From Vallitalea sp. (lineage in GTDB: Bacteria; Bacillota; Clostridia; Lachnospirales; Vallitaleaceae): DNA of 64,000 bases. The stretch lies in the NCBI RefSeq assembly GCF_025211055.1, contig NZ_JAOARO010000088.1:124001-188000 (forward strand). Direction: 5' to 3'. The translations under genes were made by a program, and so were the position numbers. The notes under the pieces are model-generated. The model was given only the letters and a program-made list of their open reading frames with translations, did no database searches and was not told the origin of the DNA. Below, in pieces: positions 26,127-36,257 of this stretch. How positions within the stretch are numbered: the first letter of the stretch is position 1; each line of letters begins with the position of its first letter.

Positions 26127-28796
26127 ATGAGTAAAGATAAAGTACTATTAGTTGATGGAAATAGTATTATGAATAGAGCTTATTATGGATTACCTTTATT
26201 ATCTAATTCAGAAGGTATTTATACTAATGCTGTTTTAGGTTTTGTAAATATACTATTAAAAGTAATAAAAGATGAAAATGCAACACATATCGGAGTTGCA
26301 TTTGACCTAAAAGCACCTACATTCCGACATGAAAAATATAAAGAATATAAGGGCAATAGAAAAGGTATGCCAGATGAGTTAGGAATGCAAATGCCTATAA
26401 TTAAAGATGTATTAAGAGCTATGAATATTAATATTTATGAAGTTGAAGGCTATGAAGCGGATGATGTACTTGGAACATTAGCATATAAGAGTGAGAAATC
26501 AGGTTGTGAAACAACTGTATTATCTGGAGATAGGGATTTATTACAGTTGGCAACTAAAAATGTTAAAATTAGTATTCCAAAGACTAAAAAAGGGACTACT
26601 ACAACTGAGAACTATTTTGATGAAGATGTTATTGCCCTTTATGGAGTTACTCCTACAGAATTTATTGATCTAAAAGGGCTAATGGGGGATTCATCTGATA
26701 ATATCCCAGGCGTTCCAGGAATTGGTGAAAAAACAGCAATCAAGATTATCACTAATTATCATTCAATAGAAGAAGCTTATAATCATATTGATGAATTAAA
26801 GCCACCTAGAGCATCAAAAAATCTAAAAGAGAATTATGAACTTGCAATTTTAAGTAAGGAATTAGCTACTATCTGTGTAGATTGCGATATAGATTTTGAA
26901 AAAGATAGCCTGAAAATAGATAATATATTTAACGAAGAAACATATACTATATTCAAAAAGTTGGAATTCAAACGTTTATTGGAAAGATTTGATTCTTCTA
27001 TAGGTAATAATGATGAAAATAACTCACTATCAGTAATCAATCATTCCATATCTACTAAAGATGAATTAAACAAGTTTGTTCCTAAGCTCTCCAATGAAAA
27101 AACATTAGCATATTATATTGTGACTGAGAATCATAAAATTATCGGTATTAGTATTGCTTATAATGAACAGGAATCATATTTTATAAAATGTAGTGATGAA
27201 CTAAATAGTTCATATGTCATTGAAACAATAAAAAGTGTTTTTGAAGATAAAAATATTAAAAAGATTACTCATGGCTTGAAGGATGATCTTCACATATTTA
27301 GTGATTATAATATAAAATGTGAAAATATATATTTTGATACATTTGTTGGAGCTTATACTATTAATCCAACAAAAGATACTTACGATATAGATGATATTGC
27401 TAAGGAATATCTACAGGTTATTATTAAATCAGAAGAAGAGCTATTGGGAAAAGGTAGAAATAAGATTTCATACTTAGAGCTACCTGAGGAAGATTTCGTT
27501 AATTATTGTTCTTTATTAGCATCTATTATCTATTATAGTTATGAAAAGATAGATCACATGATTGATGAGCTAAATATGCATCAATTATTTTATGATATTG
27601 AAATGCCATTAATCTATGTCTTATTTGATATGGAGTTTTATGGTATCAAAGTTGACTCTGTATTGTTACATGAATACTCGGACAAGTTGGGTAAAATTAT
27701 AGATTTACTTGAAAGTGAGATCTATGAATTGGCTGGAGAAGAATTTAATATTAAATCCCCTAAACAACTTGGTGTTATTTTATTTGAAAAATTAGAATTA
27801 CCTATTATCAAAAAAACTAAGACAGGTTATTCTACTGCCGCAGAGGTATTGGATAAATTAAAAGGTGAACATCCAATAATTGATAAGATTAGTGAGTATA
27901 GACAACTTACTAAGTTAAAATCTACTTATGCAGATGGATTGTTTGATTATATAGGCAAAGATGATTCAAGAATTCATTCTACGTTTAAACAAACTATTAC
28001 ATCAACAGGTAGAATCAGCTCGATAGAACCTAATCTTCAAAACATACCAATAAGAATGGATATTGGTAGAGAGATAAGAAAGGTATTTGTACCAAGAGAG
28101 GATTACGTTTTTATTGATGCGGATTATTCTCAGATAGAATTACGTTTGTTAGCACACCTATCAGAAGATGAAACGTTAATTGAAGCTTATAACAATCATC
28201 AAGATATTCATAGATTGACAGCATCACAAGTTTTTCATATTCCTTTTGAAGAAGTAACTAGCTTGCAAAGAAGTAATGCAAAAGCTGTTAACTTCGGAAT
28301 TGTATATGGGATAGGAGCATTTAGTTTAAGTCAAGATCTTCATATTACAAGAAAAGAAGCACAAGAATATATTGATAAATATTTTAAAAAGTATCCAAGT
28401 GTAAAGATATACCTTGATAATTGTATAAGGTTTGCTAGGAATAGAGGGTATTCCCTAACAATGCTTAATAGGAGAAGACCAATTCCAGAACTAAATTCCA
28501 GTAATTTTATGCAACGTGCCTTTGGTGAGAGAATTGCTATGAATACTCCTATACAAGGTAGTGCTGCTGATGTTATTAAAATTGCTATGATTAATATTAA
28601 CAATAAGCTAAAATCAGAAAACCTTCGTTCAAGATTAATTCTTCAAATACACGATGAATTATTAATAGAAGCCCATAGGGATGAAGTTGAATTAGTGAAA
28701 AAATATTTAGTAGAAGAAATGGAAAATGCAGTTGATATAAGTGTAAAGTTAGAAGTTGATATGAGTATGGGAATGACTTGGTATGATACGAAATAA
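26127..28796 (+). CDS. polA: DNA polymerase I
   Basis: An 889-residue repair and Okazaki-fragment-processing polymerase. Residues 1-~290 are the 5'-3' nuclease (VDGNSIMNRAYYG, GYEADDVLGT, GDSSDNIPGVPGIGEKTA). Residues ~310-480 hold the 3'-5' exonuclease fold, but its DxE motif is replaced by YYIVTEN and the last acidic site reads NYCSLLAS; only one aspartate (GLKDD) remains, so proofreading is almost certainly lost, as in several Firmicutes enzymes. The C-terminal polymerase has motif A (DADYSQIELRLLAH), the O-helix (RSNAKAVNFGIVYG) and motif C (QIHDELLIE). The length is normal. coaE follows. Confidence 0.97.
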   Translation: MSKDKVLLVDGNSIMNRAYYGLPLLSNSEGIYTNAVLGFVNILLKVIKDENATHIGVAFDLKAPTFRHEKYKEYKGNRKGMPDELGMQMPIIKDVLRAMNINIYEVEGYEADDVLGTLAYKSEKSGCETTVLSGDRDLLQLATKNVKISIPKTKKGTTTTENYFDEDVIALYGVTPTEFIDLKGLMGDSSDNIPGVPGIGEKTAIKIITNYHSIEEAYNHIDELKPPRASKNLKENYELAILSKELATICVDCDIDFEKDSLKIDNIFNEETYTIFKKLEFKRLLERFDSSIGNNDENNSLSVINHSISTKDELNKFVPKLSNEKTLAYYIVTENHKIIGISIAYNEQESYFIKCSDELNSSYVIETIKSVFEDKNIKKITHGLKDDLHIFSDYNIKCENIYFDTFVGAYTINPTKDTYDIDDIAKEYLQVIIKSEEELLGKGRNKISYLELPEEDFVNYCSLLASIIYYSYEKIDHMIDELNMHQLFYDIEMPLIYVLFDMEFYGIKVDSVLLHEYSDKLGKIIDLLESEIYELAGEEFNIKSPKQLGVILFEKLELPIIKKTKTGYSTAAEVLDKLKGEHPIIDKISEYRQLTKLKSTYADGLFDYIGKDDSRIHSTFKQTITSTGRISSIEPNLQNIPIRMDIGREIRKVFVPREDYVFIDADYSQIELRLLAHLSEDETLIEAYNNHQDIHRLTASQVFHIPFEEVTSLQRSNAKAVNFGIVYGIGAFSLSQDLHITRKEAQEYIDKYFKKYPSVKIYLDNCIRFARNRGYSLTMLNRRRPIPELNSSNFMQRAFGERIAMNTPIQGSAADVIKIAMININNKLKSENLRSRLILQIHDELLIEAHRDEVELVKKYLVEEMENAVDISVKLEVDMSMGMTWYDTK

Positions 28797-28891
28797 CAGT
28801 TTTATCATTACTTATGTATTAATTTGCAAAAAATTCTATTATGTAGTAAGATTACATGAATTAGAATTTGTATAATCTTGGAGTTGATCGA

Positions 28892-29479
28892 ATGAAAATT
28901 ATTGGAGTAATCGGCGGTTGCGGAAGCGGCAAATCAGTAGTATCTGATCTATTTCAAAATAGATTTAACGCATATATAATTGACGCTGATGAAATTGCAC
29001 ATAATGTTATTAGGAAAGATAGCAGAGCATATAAAAAGATTGTAAATCATTTTGGAAAGCATATTTTGGATGATAATGGCAATATTAATAGAAGTAAGCT
29101 AGGAAAGTTAGTTTTTGCTGATGAAAAAGAATTACAGCAATTAACAGATATAACTCATCCATATATTAATGAAGATATAACGAATATAATCAACACATTG
29201 AAGAATGAAAATAAATATGGTTATATGGTTCTAGAAATAACTGCATTAGGCAAAGGTAAAATATATTCTTTGATAGATGAATATTGGTATATCTATTGTG
29301 ATATTGATGTTCGTATTGAGAGATTGTTGAAATATAGAAACATTTCTACTGAATCAGCTATGAATATAATTAGCAAACAATTATCAGATAAAGAATTTAG
29401 GAAATATGCGGATGTGATAATTGATAATAGTAATACATTAGATATTACTTATAATCAAATGAAAAAATATTTAGATTAG
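28892..29479 (+). CDS. coaE: Dephospho-CoA kinase
   Basis: A 195-residue P-loop kinase that performs the last step of coenzyme A synthesis, phosphorylating the ribose 3'-OH of dephospho-CoA. The Walker A motif GGCGSGKS is near residue 8, the DADEIAH substrate motif near 33, and the lid and adenine regions around DVRIERLLKYRN and QLSDKEFRKYADVIIDN. The frame extends to 28868, but GGAG upstream of ATG 28892 gives MKIIGVIGG, the standard start. The pair polA-coaE is common in Clostridia and Bacilli. The next gene starts 18 nt later, so it is probably cotranscribed. Confidence 0.92.
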   Translation: MKIIGVIGGCGSGKSVVSDLFQNRFNAYIIDADEIAHNVIRKDSRAYKKIVNHFGKHILDDNGNINRSKLGKLVFADEKELQQLTDITHPYINEDITNIINTLKNENKYGYMVLEITALGKGKIYSLIDEYWYIYCDIDVRIERLLKYRNISTESAMNIISKQLSDKEFRKYADVIIDNSNTLDITYNQMKKYLD

Positions 29480-29497
29480 TCAACAGGAGGAATAATA

Positions 29498-31087
29498 ATG
29501 AAAAAATTATCAATTATGCTATTGATATTATGTTTTTCCCTATTAAGTGGGTGTACTAAAACAACAGATAAAGACACTATAGAAAATACGCAAGTAAGTC
29601 AACAGGAAGAAAAAGAGACACCTATTGAATCTACACCACAATTTGGTGGAGAATTAAGATTGTTAATGAGGGATCCATCTACGCTGAATCCATTAGTTAA
29701 TACTGATAGAACAGTAGATCAAGTGTTGAAGTTAGTTTTTGATTCTTTATTTGAATTAGATGATAAAGAAAAACCAGTTCCTAATCTTGTAGATTCATAT
29801 CAATTATCAGATTCTGGAACTACAATTACTATTACTTTGAAGAAGAATATATTATTTCATGATGGAGAAGAATTGCAAGCTGATGATGTTATCTACACAA
29901 TAGAAACTTTGAAAGCTGCACCAGATGATTCAATATATAAGGATAATGTTAAAAACTATAAAAGAGCTTCTACAGTGGATCAATATACCTTTAAAATATA
30001 TTTTGACCAGCCGTTTGCATTTTCTTTATATACTATGAATTTTCCCATAATACCTAAACATCATTATAAATCTAACGAAAATAATAGCATGAGACCAATT
30101 GGTACAGGAGCTTATGCATTTGCTGATTTTACTACAATGAAAGAACTTAATCTTACAGCCAATAAAAATTGGTATAATGGTGAAGTATATGTAGAAAAAA
30201 TAAAATGTATAATAACAAGAGATAAAAATAATGACTCTGATGCTTTTAACCAAAACATTGTTGATATAATAAATCCAACAAAATTTGATTGGCAAGACTA
30301 CGCAGAGACAGAAGGAGTTTCTTTAACAGAATATCCAACATATTATTATACATTCATAGGATTTAATTTTAATAATACATTATTAAATGATAAAAATATT
30401 AGGAAATCTATAGCTTATGCAATTGATAGAAACGACATCATAAAAAATGAATTCTTAGATCATGCATATATAACTGAATATCCAATACATCCAAAATCAT
30501 GGCTGAATGAAAGTGATTCTGTTACTTATGAGAAAGATGCTGATAAATCAAAAGAATTAATTGCCACAGTTGGTTTTGCTGATGCTAATGGAGAAGAAGA
30601 GAAACCTAGCTTAAGGTTATTAGTCAATAGCCAAAATCCTCTTAGATTAAGAATAGCAAATAAGATTAAAGAATCTTTAGAGAATGTTGGTTTTATTATA
30701 AACATTGATTTGGTTGATAATGGAATATATAACCAAAAAATAGTTAACAAAGACTTTGACCTATTATTAGGAGAATGGAAACTTTCAGTAGTACCTGATT
30801 TAACTTTTGCGTTCCATTCATCTCAAATTGAAGATGGTAGTAATTTTATTTCTTATAATAATCCAGAAATGGATAGAGTATTAGAAACTATCTTTGGCAG
30901 TATTAGTGATAGTGATATATTAAATTCTACTAAAGAATTTAAAAATTTATTTGCAGATGAATTACCTTACTTCAGCTTGTTTTTCAGAACATCTGCAATC
31001 ATTTCTAAAGATAGAGTTAAAGGAAGTTTAAATCCTTCAATTTATAATAACTATAAAGGAATAAAAGATCTATATATTTCTAAATGA
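29498..31087 (+). CDS. ABC transporter substrate-binding lipoprotein, peptide/nickel (family 5)
   Basis: A 529-residue extracellular solute-binding protein of family 5 (OppA/DppA/NikA). The N-terminus is a lipoprotein signal with lipobox LLSGC, predicted acylated Cys about 22. The mature part has GGELRLLMRDPSTLNPL and IGTGAYAFADF, which are typical of the family. No permease or ATPase genes adjoin it, so it either serves a transporter encoded elsewhere or is an orphan receptor, a common arrangement in Clostridia. AGGAGGA precedes the ATG. A terminator follows. The ligand is unknown. Confidence 0.88.
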   Translation: MKKLSIMLLILCFSLLSGCTKTTDKDTIENTQVSQQEEKETPIESTPQFGGELRLLMRDPSTLNPLVNTDRTVDQVLKLVFDSLFELDDKEKPVPNLVDSYQLSDSGTTITITLKKNILFHDGEELQADDVIYTIETLKAAPDDSIYKDNVKNYKRASTVDQYTFKIYFDQPFAFSLYTMNFPIIPKHHYKSNENNSMRPIGTGAYAFADFTTMKELNLTANKNWYNGEVYVEKIKCIITRDKNNDSDAFNQNIVDIINPTKFDWQDYAETEGVSLTEYPTYYYTFIGFNFNNTLLNDKNIRKSIAYAIDRNDIIKNEFLDHAYITEYPIHPKSWLNESDSVTYEKDADKSKELIATVGFADANGEEEKPSLRLLVNSQNPLRLRIANKIKESLENVGFIINIDLVDNGIYNQKIVNKDFDLLLGEWKLSVVPDLTFAFHSSQIEDGSNFISYNNPEMDRVLETIFGSISDSDILNSTKEFKNLFADELPYFSLFFRTSAIISKDRVKGSLNPSIYNNYKGIKDLYISK

Positions 31088-31110
31088 TAAATTAAATACT
31101 AGTACTATGT

Positions 31111-31147
31111 TAGAGGATTATTTTCAAAAAGAATCTAATCCTCTTTA
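31111..31147 (+). terminator. Terminator after the binding-protein gene
   Basis: AGAGGATTA (31112-31120) pairs exactly with TAATCCTCT (31136-31144), followed by a short T-run. Confidence 0.75.
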
Positions 31148-31295
31148 ATTAAAAAAATATAAAAGTCTAGATTTTTTCTATTTATGTGTTATTATATATT
31201 ATGTATATGTATGTAATCGATAGATTCAAATAATAATTAAGAGAAAAGATATGTGTTTTAAATTTCTGTAATAAGCATTTGAGGTGATTTAAGCT

Positions 31296-33353
31296 ATGAC
31301 ATCAGAAGAAATATTACATATTAACGAGTATGTTTTTGGACTAGATATAGGAACTAGAAGTATAGTAGGAATTGTAGGCTATATTGACAATGATAAGTTT
31401 AACGTAATTGGTAATTATACAGCTTTACATAATACAAGAGCTATGATAGATGGACAGATCCATGATATAGAAAAAGTTGCTGAAACAGTTAACTTAGTTA
31501 AATCAAAACTGGAGAAGCAAATAGGATTTCGGTTGAAAAATGTGTGCATCGCTGCTGCAGGACGAGTTCTTAGAACCTATCAAGTTCATGTTGAAGAACA
31601 AATGGAAACCAATCAAGTAATAAATAAAGACCATATCCATCTGTTAGAACTTATGGCTATGGAAAAAGCACATGATATGTTAAATAAAGACTTAATTGAA
31701 GTTAATGCATATCATTGTGTAGGATATAGTGTAATTAAATATTATTTAAATGATTATACTTTTTCAAATTTGGAAGGTCATAAAGGTAATAAAATTGGGG
31801 TAGATCTACTTGCAACATTTTTACCTCAGGAAGTTGTAGATAGTCTATATTCAGTTATTAATAAATGCAATCTAAAAATATCTAATCTTACATTAGAACC
31901 AATTGCAGCTATAAATATTGCTATTCCAGAACAATATAGATTATTAAATATTGCTTTAGTTGATATTGGGGCGGGTACATCAGATATTGCTATTACAAAA
32001 GAAGGCAGTATAATTGCCTATGGTATGATTCCAATGGCAGGTGATGAAATTACAGAACAGATTGTACATGAATATCTAGTTGATTTTGAGACTGCTGAAA
32101 AAATTAAACTTAAGCTTAATAAAGTGAAAACCGTATTTTTTAAAGATATTATGGGAATTACTCATGAAGTTGGCTCTGATGAAATATATAACAAAATAAA
32201 GCCAACGATGGACTTACTTGCTGAAAACATAAGTAGTAAAATAATGGAACTTAACGGAGGCAAAACTACAAATGCAGTTTTCTGTGTTGGTGGTGGAGGA
32301 AGGCTTAAGGAATTTACTAATATATTATCCCAGAAACTTGGATTACAAAATGAACGTGTTGCTCTTAGAGGATATGAAGTTCTTAATAATGTATATTTTA
32401 AAAATAAAAGTTCTAAAAATCCCGAAATGGTAACACCTGTTGGTATATGTTTGAGTGGCATTAATAAAGATAATAATAATTTTATTAATGTTTCTTTGAA
32501 TGGCGAGAAACTAAAGATATTTAACAATAATAACTTAACTCTAGTAGATATAGTAGCCTATAAAGGATTTAATCATAAAAATCTTATTTGTAGACGTGGA
32601 AAAGATTTACACTATAAGTTAAATGGTGAAGATAAAAAGTTAAGAGGTACTACTGGAGAACCAGCTATTATACTTGTCAATGATAAAGAGGTAGGTCTTA
32701 ATTATCCTATTAGTACTAACGATAATATTATACTTAAAGAAGCTAAACATGGAATAACACCACAGTTATCACTTAAAGATATAATTGATAAATATGGACC
32801 ATATAATATTTATATGAATGATACTAAGCTTAATCTACCATATAAAATGTTAGTTAACAACGTGAATAAAGATATGGATTACAGTATAGTTGATAAAGAT
32901 GATATTAAGATCTATACAGATTATTCTATTATTGACATATTAGAAATATCAGATATACGTGTAGATGATACTAATATCTATGTTAATGGTGAAATTAAGT
33001 CTTTACAATACAATGTTAATCAGAATGACAGAATCAATATAAAAATTAATAAAGAACAAGTTAAGGATACAGATGATATAGATAATAATACTGATTCTAA
33101 TAGTGAGGTATCTATTGCACAAGAAGAAAAAGTAGAAGTGGATAATGCTTTACAAGTAAAAGTTTATGTGAACGGCGATGAAATAATATTGGATGGAAAA
33201 AAATCCTACATATTTGTTGATATTTTTAATTACATAGATTTTGATTTGAAAAATCCACAGGGCAAAATTGTATGTTTAATAAATGGGAAAAACGCATCTT
33301 ACATGGAAAAGATAGGTATAGGAGATAAAATTGATATATATTGGGACAAGTGA
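31296..33353 (+). CDS. FtsA-like actin-family protein with C-terminal extension
   Basis: A 685-residue cytosolic protein. Residues ~10-370 are an actin/Hsp70-fold ATPase of the FtsA/PilM type: phosphate-1 loop VFGLDIGTRSIVGIVG, an SHS2-like insertion, the second phosphate loop VDIGAGTSDIAI, and adenosine motif CVGGGGRLKEF. Residues ~380-685 are several small beta-rich modules, perhaps beta-grasp like, not found in true FtsA. There is no C-terminal amphipathic membrane helix of the FtsA type. Similar long FtsA-domain proteins are widespread in Clostridia and poorly studied. GAGGTGA precedes the ATG. The next gene, a membrane diguanylate cyclase, starts 11 nt later, hinting at a shared envelope or cell-cycle role. 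Confidence 0.78.
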   Translation: MTSEEILHINEYVFGLDIGTRSIVGIVGYIDNDKFNVIGNYTALHNTRAMIDGQIHDIEKVAETVNLVKSKLEKQIGFRLKNVCIAAAGRVLRTYQVHVEEQMETNQVINKDHIHLLELMAMEKAHDMLNKDLIEVNAYHCVGYSVIKYYLNDYTFSNLEGHKGNKIGVDLLATFLPQEVVDSLYSVINKCNLKISNLTLEPIAAINIAIPEQYRLLNIALVDIGAGTSDIAITKEGSIIAYGMIPMAGDEITEQIVHEYLVDFETAEKIKLKLNKVKTVFFKDIMGITHEVGSDEIYNKIKPTMDLLAENISSKIMELNGGKTTNAVFCVGGGGRLKEFTNILSQKLGLQNERVALRGYEVLNNVYFKNKSSKNPEMVTPVGICLSGINKDNNNFINVSLNGEKLKIFNNNNLTLVDIVAYKGFNHKNLICRRGKDLHYKLNGEDKKLRGTTGEPAIILVNDKEVGLNYPISTNDNIILKEAKHGITPQLSLKDIIDKYGPYNIYMNDTKLNLPYKMLVNNVNKDMDYSIVDKDDIKIYTDYSIIDILEISDIRVDDTNIYVNGEIKSLQYNVNQNDRINIKINKEQVKDTDDIDNNTDSNSEVSIAQEEKVEVDNALQVKVYVNGDEIILDGKKSYIFVDIFNYIDFDLKNPQGKIVCLINGKNASYMEKIGIGDKIDIYWDK

Positions 33354-33364
33354 GGGGATAGGCC

Positions 33365-35026
33365 TTGGAACGAACACTAAAATATGAAAAGAAATTTATT
33401 TATATATATACTATAATAACGTTAATGATAATATTATATTTTTTATTATCAAAGCTACTATGTAAATGCGATAGATATATTATATATGGATTGACAATGG
33501 TTATAGTAATATATATCATTAATATTTTTTTTCAACGATTAGACTATTTGAAAAATATTCGTGTATTTTATATTACCAAACTTGTTCAATTAATTATAAC
33601 TTCTTTTGTTGTATTAGAAAGAAATAGATTTCTTTCTAATTCAGCTTGCATCATGTATATTATGCTATGTGTTGAAGTTATCACCATTCTTGGGTTTAAG
33701 AGTAAACTTATAAGATATCATACGTATGCTCTAGTTATATTGCCTTTAGCGATTACTAGTATATATCGTGGAGTCACAGGATATTTAAACTTTGTACCAC
33801 TACTATTCATGTTGCAAATTATAATAGTAATAATAGGGGTATACATAATATTTTATGGATCCACTGAAGAATTGAAGAAGCAAGTAAAAACTCAAAAAAA
33901 ACTTTGGTTAAGGGCAAAAAATAAAAATGAAGAATTAGTTGTATCAGGACAGCAGATTCAATTAGTTCATGACCAGCTAGTTAAGCAGAAGATGGAATTA
34001 GAACAAGCTAATGAAAGATTAAATAGATTTACTGCGGAAATGTATATCCAGAATGAATTACTTAGTTACATAAGTTCTGTTTTAGATATTGATGAATTGA
34101 TGGAATTGGTTACTGATTCAATACTTGGTGCTATAGGTGTAGATACATGCTCATTAGTTATTTATGATGTTAACCTTAATGCATATCATTACAAAGTAAA
34201 ATCTACTCATGGGAAAGACTATCTTAAATCTTTTATAGACAATATGAAATCAGGTAAATTAGATAAATATTTTAGTATTCGAGATCCTTATATTGATAAT
34301 GAGGTTATTAAAGGAAAATATGATTTTACATCTGAGAGAGATGTTGGTTCTATTGTTATAATACCAATACTTAATGACAAAAATACATATGGATTATTAA
34401 TTGCTGAACATGCATCAACTCAAATGATAAATGAAAATAGCATTCAATTTTTTCAAGGTATAGCAAATCAAATTAATATTGCTATTAATAATGCTAATCT
34501 ATATACTAAAATGGAAGAAATGGCTAAAATAGATGGTTTGACTTGTGTATACAATAGGAATTACTTACAAAAAATTTTCCATGAACTTTATGAAGATGCC
34601 CGCATCAATAAAAAAGTATTGTCACTAGCACTCTTTGACATTGATAAATTCAAAAAGGTTAATGATACATATGGACATATTTTTGGCGATCAAGTATTAA
34701 AGATCATTGCAAATATTTCAGAAAAATATGCCAATAGATATGGTAGTATCGTTGGGCGTTACGGTGGAGAAGAGTTTGTAATAATATTTCCTAATAAAAC
34801 AATGGATGAAGCATATAAAATAATGAAAGAGATTCATAACAATATTATTAAGCAGAAAATAGCTCATAATGATAAATTGATTAATATAAATATTAGTATA
34901 GGAATTTCTTCTTATCCAGAAGTATGTAAGAATCCAAAAGATTTATTAAAAAGAGCTGATATTGCAATGTACAATTCGAAAGCAAATGGAAGAGGAAGAA
35001 TAACTATTGATAATATTAATTTATAA
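33365..35026 (+). CDS. Membrane diguanylate cyclase with GAF and GGDEF domains
   Basis: A 553-residue signalling enzyme making cyclic di-GMP. Six or so N-terminal hydrophobic segments (residues ~10-165) anchor it. A coiled coil (~170-225, KKQVKTQKKLWLRAKNKNEE region), a GAF domain (~230-375) and the GGDEF domain (~385-550) follow. The active site RYGGEEF is intact and LFDIDKFKKVNDTYGH is canonical, so it should be active. The inhibitory I-site expected as RxxD five residues upstream reads RYGS, so product inhibition may be weak. The start is TTG 33365, with GAGGGG seven bases upstream. It is in an operon with the FtsA-like gene. Confidence 0.9.
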   Translation: MERTLKYEKKFIYIYTIITLMIILYFLLSKLLCKCDRYIIYGLTMVIVIYIINIFFQRLDYLKNIRVFYITKLVQLIITSFVVLERNRFLSNSACIMYIMLCVEVITILGFKSKLIRYHTYALVILPLAITSIYRGVTGYLNFVPLLFMLQIIIVIIGVYIIFYGSTEELKKQVKTQKKLWLRAKNKNEELVVSGQQIQLVHDQLVKQKMELEQANERLNRFTAEMYIQNELLSYISSVLDIDELMELVTDSILGAIGVDTCSLVIYDVNLNAYHYKVKSTHGKDYLKSFIDNMKSGKLDKYFSIRDPYIDNEVIKGKYDFTSERDVGSIVIIPILNDKNTYGLLIAEHASTQMINENSIQFFQGIANQINIAINNANLYTKMEEMAKIDGLTCVYNRNYLQKIFHELYEDARINKKVLSLALFDIDKFKKVNDTYGHIFGDQVLKIIANISEKYANRYGSIVGRYGGEEFVIIFPNKTMDEAYKIMKEIHNNIIKQKIAHNDKLININISIGISSYPEVCKNPKDLLKRADIAMYNSKANGRGRITIDNINL

Positions 35027-35124
35027 TGTATAATATAAGCTATAAACTTTATATGGTTTAAGCCTACTAATCTTTTCTTAATAGTATTTAAGAATGAAGA
35101 TAATATATAGATAGGAGATTTAAA

Positions 35125-35925
35125 ATGGCACTTAAAATATGTAGTATTGCCAGTGGTAGCAGTGGCAATTGTATATATGTTGGAACAGATAATGCTAATC
35201 TGTTAGTTGATTCTGGCATTAGTAAAAAGAAAGTAGAAATTGGTTTGAATGCAATAGGCGTAGATCCATATACTATAGATGGTATATTAATTACTCATGA
35301 GCATTCTGACCATATAAAAGGTATAGGTGTATATGCGAGGAAGTATAGAATGCCTATTTATGCCACTAAGAAAACATGGAACGCTACACTTAACTATAGT
35401 TCTATAGGAAAAATTCCAGAAGGTTTGCATGTTGAAATTTTTCCCAATGAAGACTTCATGATTAATGATATGACCATTCATCCTTTTAATTCATTTCATG
35501 ATGCTATTGATCCAGTATGCTATACATTCAAGAGCGAAGACAAAAAGATAAGTGTTGCAACAGATTTAGGGTGTTATGATGAGTACATAATAGATAATTT
35601 GAATGGTTCTAATGTATTATTTATTGAGGCAAACCATGATATAAAACTTTTAGAAGTTGGAAGATATCCTTATTTTCTTAAAAAAAGGATTTTGAGTGAT
35701 GTAGGGCATTTATCTAATGAAGCATCAGGAGAATTAATATCTACATTATATAATAATACATTATCACATGTAATTTTGGGGCATCTTAGTTTGGAGAATA
35801 ACTTTCCTGAGTTAGCCTATGAATCGGTTAAAACAGTATTAGCTAGTTATTCACATGTTGACCTTGATAAATTCAATTTATCAGTTGCTTCAAGAAGTAG
35901 TCATTCAAAGCTAGTTGTAGTATAA
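35125..35925 (+). CDS. MBL-fold metallo-hydrolase, YycJ/WalJ type
   Basis: A 266-residue metallo-beta-lactamase-fold protein. The start CSIASGSSGNCIYVG and the metal motif THEHSDH (near residue 57) are characteristic of the YycJ/WalJ group, a putative exonuclease or RNA/DNA-processing hydrolase. Further ligands are in FNSFHDAID, VATDLGC, EANHD and VILGHLS. In Bacilli this gene lies next to the WalRK system; here it is not, and it leads a set of metabolic genes. AGGAGA precedes the ATG. The biochemical substrate is uncertain. Confidence 0.87.
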   Translation: MALKICSIASGSSGNCIYVGTDNANLLVDSGISKKKVEIGLNAIGVDPYTIDGILITHEHSDHIKGIGVYARKYRMPIYATKKTWNATLNYSSIGKIPEGLHVEIFPNEDFMINDMTIHPFNSFHDAIDPVCYTFKSEDKKISVATDLGCYDEYIIDNLNGSNVLFIEANHDIKLLEVGRYPYFLKKRILSDVGHLSNEASGELISTLYNNTLSHVILGHLSLENNFPELAYESVKTVLASYSHVDLDKFNLSVASRSSHSKLVVV

Positions 35926-35948
35926 GACAGAAAGGAGTAATTAAAGTT

Positions 35949-36221
35949 ATGAAAAAAGGAATTATTACAGTAGTAGGTAAAGATAGAGTAGGAATTATAT
36001 CGGAGGTTTGCAGCTATCTTGCAAAAGAAAATATCAATATTCTTGATATATCTCAAACAATTGTACAAGGCTTTTTTAACATGATGATGATAGTTGATGT
36101 CAATAATGTGACAAAACCTTTTGGTGAAGTTGTTGATGAATTAGATAAGCTAGGAAATAAGATAGGTGTAACTATAAAATTTCAACACGAAGAGATCTTT
36201 AATAAGATGCATAGATTATAA
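35949..36221 (+). CDS. ACT domain protein (UPF0237)
   Basis: A 90-residue single ACT domain (KGIITVVGKDRVGIISEVCSYLAKENINILDIS). Proteins of this size bind amino acids or other small ligands as allosteric sensors. It is paired with the DUF711 gene 36 nt downstream; the same pair is conserved across many bacteria and archaea, which suggests a regulatory subunit and partner. GAAAGGAG precedes the ATG. The ligand is unknown. Confidence 0.92.
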   Translation: MKKGIITVVGKDRVGIISEVCSYLAKENINILDISQTIVQGFFNMMMIVDVNNVTKPFGEVVDELDKLGNKIGVTIKFQHEEIFNKMHRL

Positions 36222-36257
36222 CTATTAAATACTACCTGAGAGGATTGAGATTTTTAC

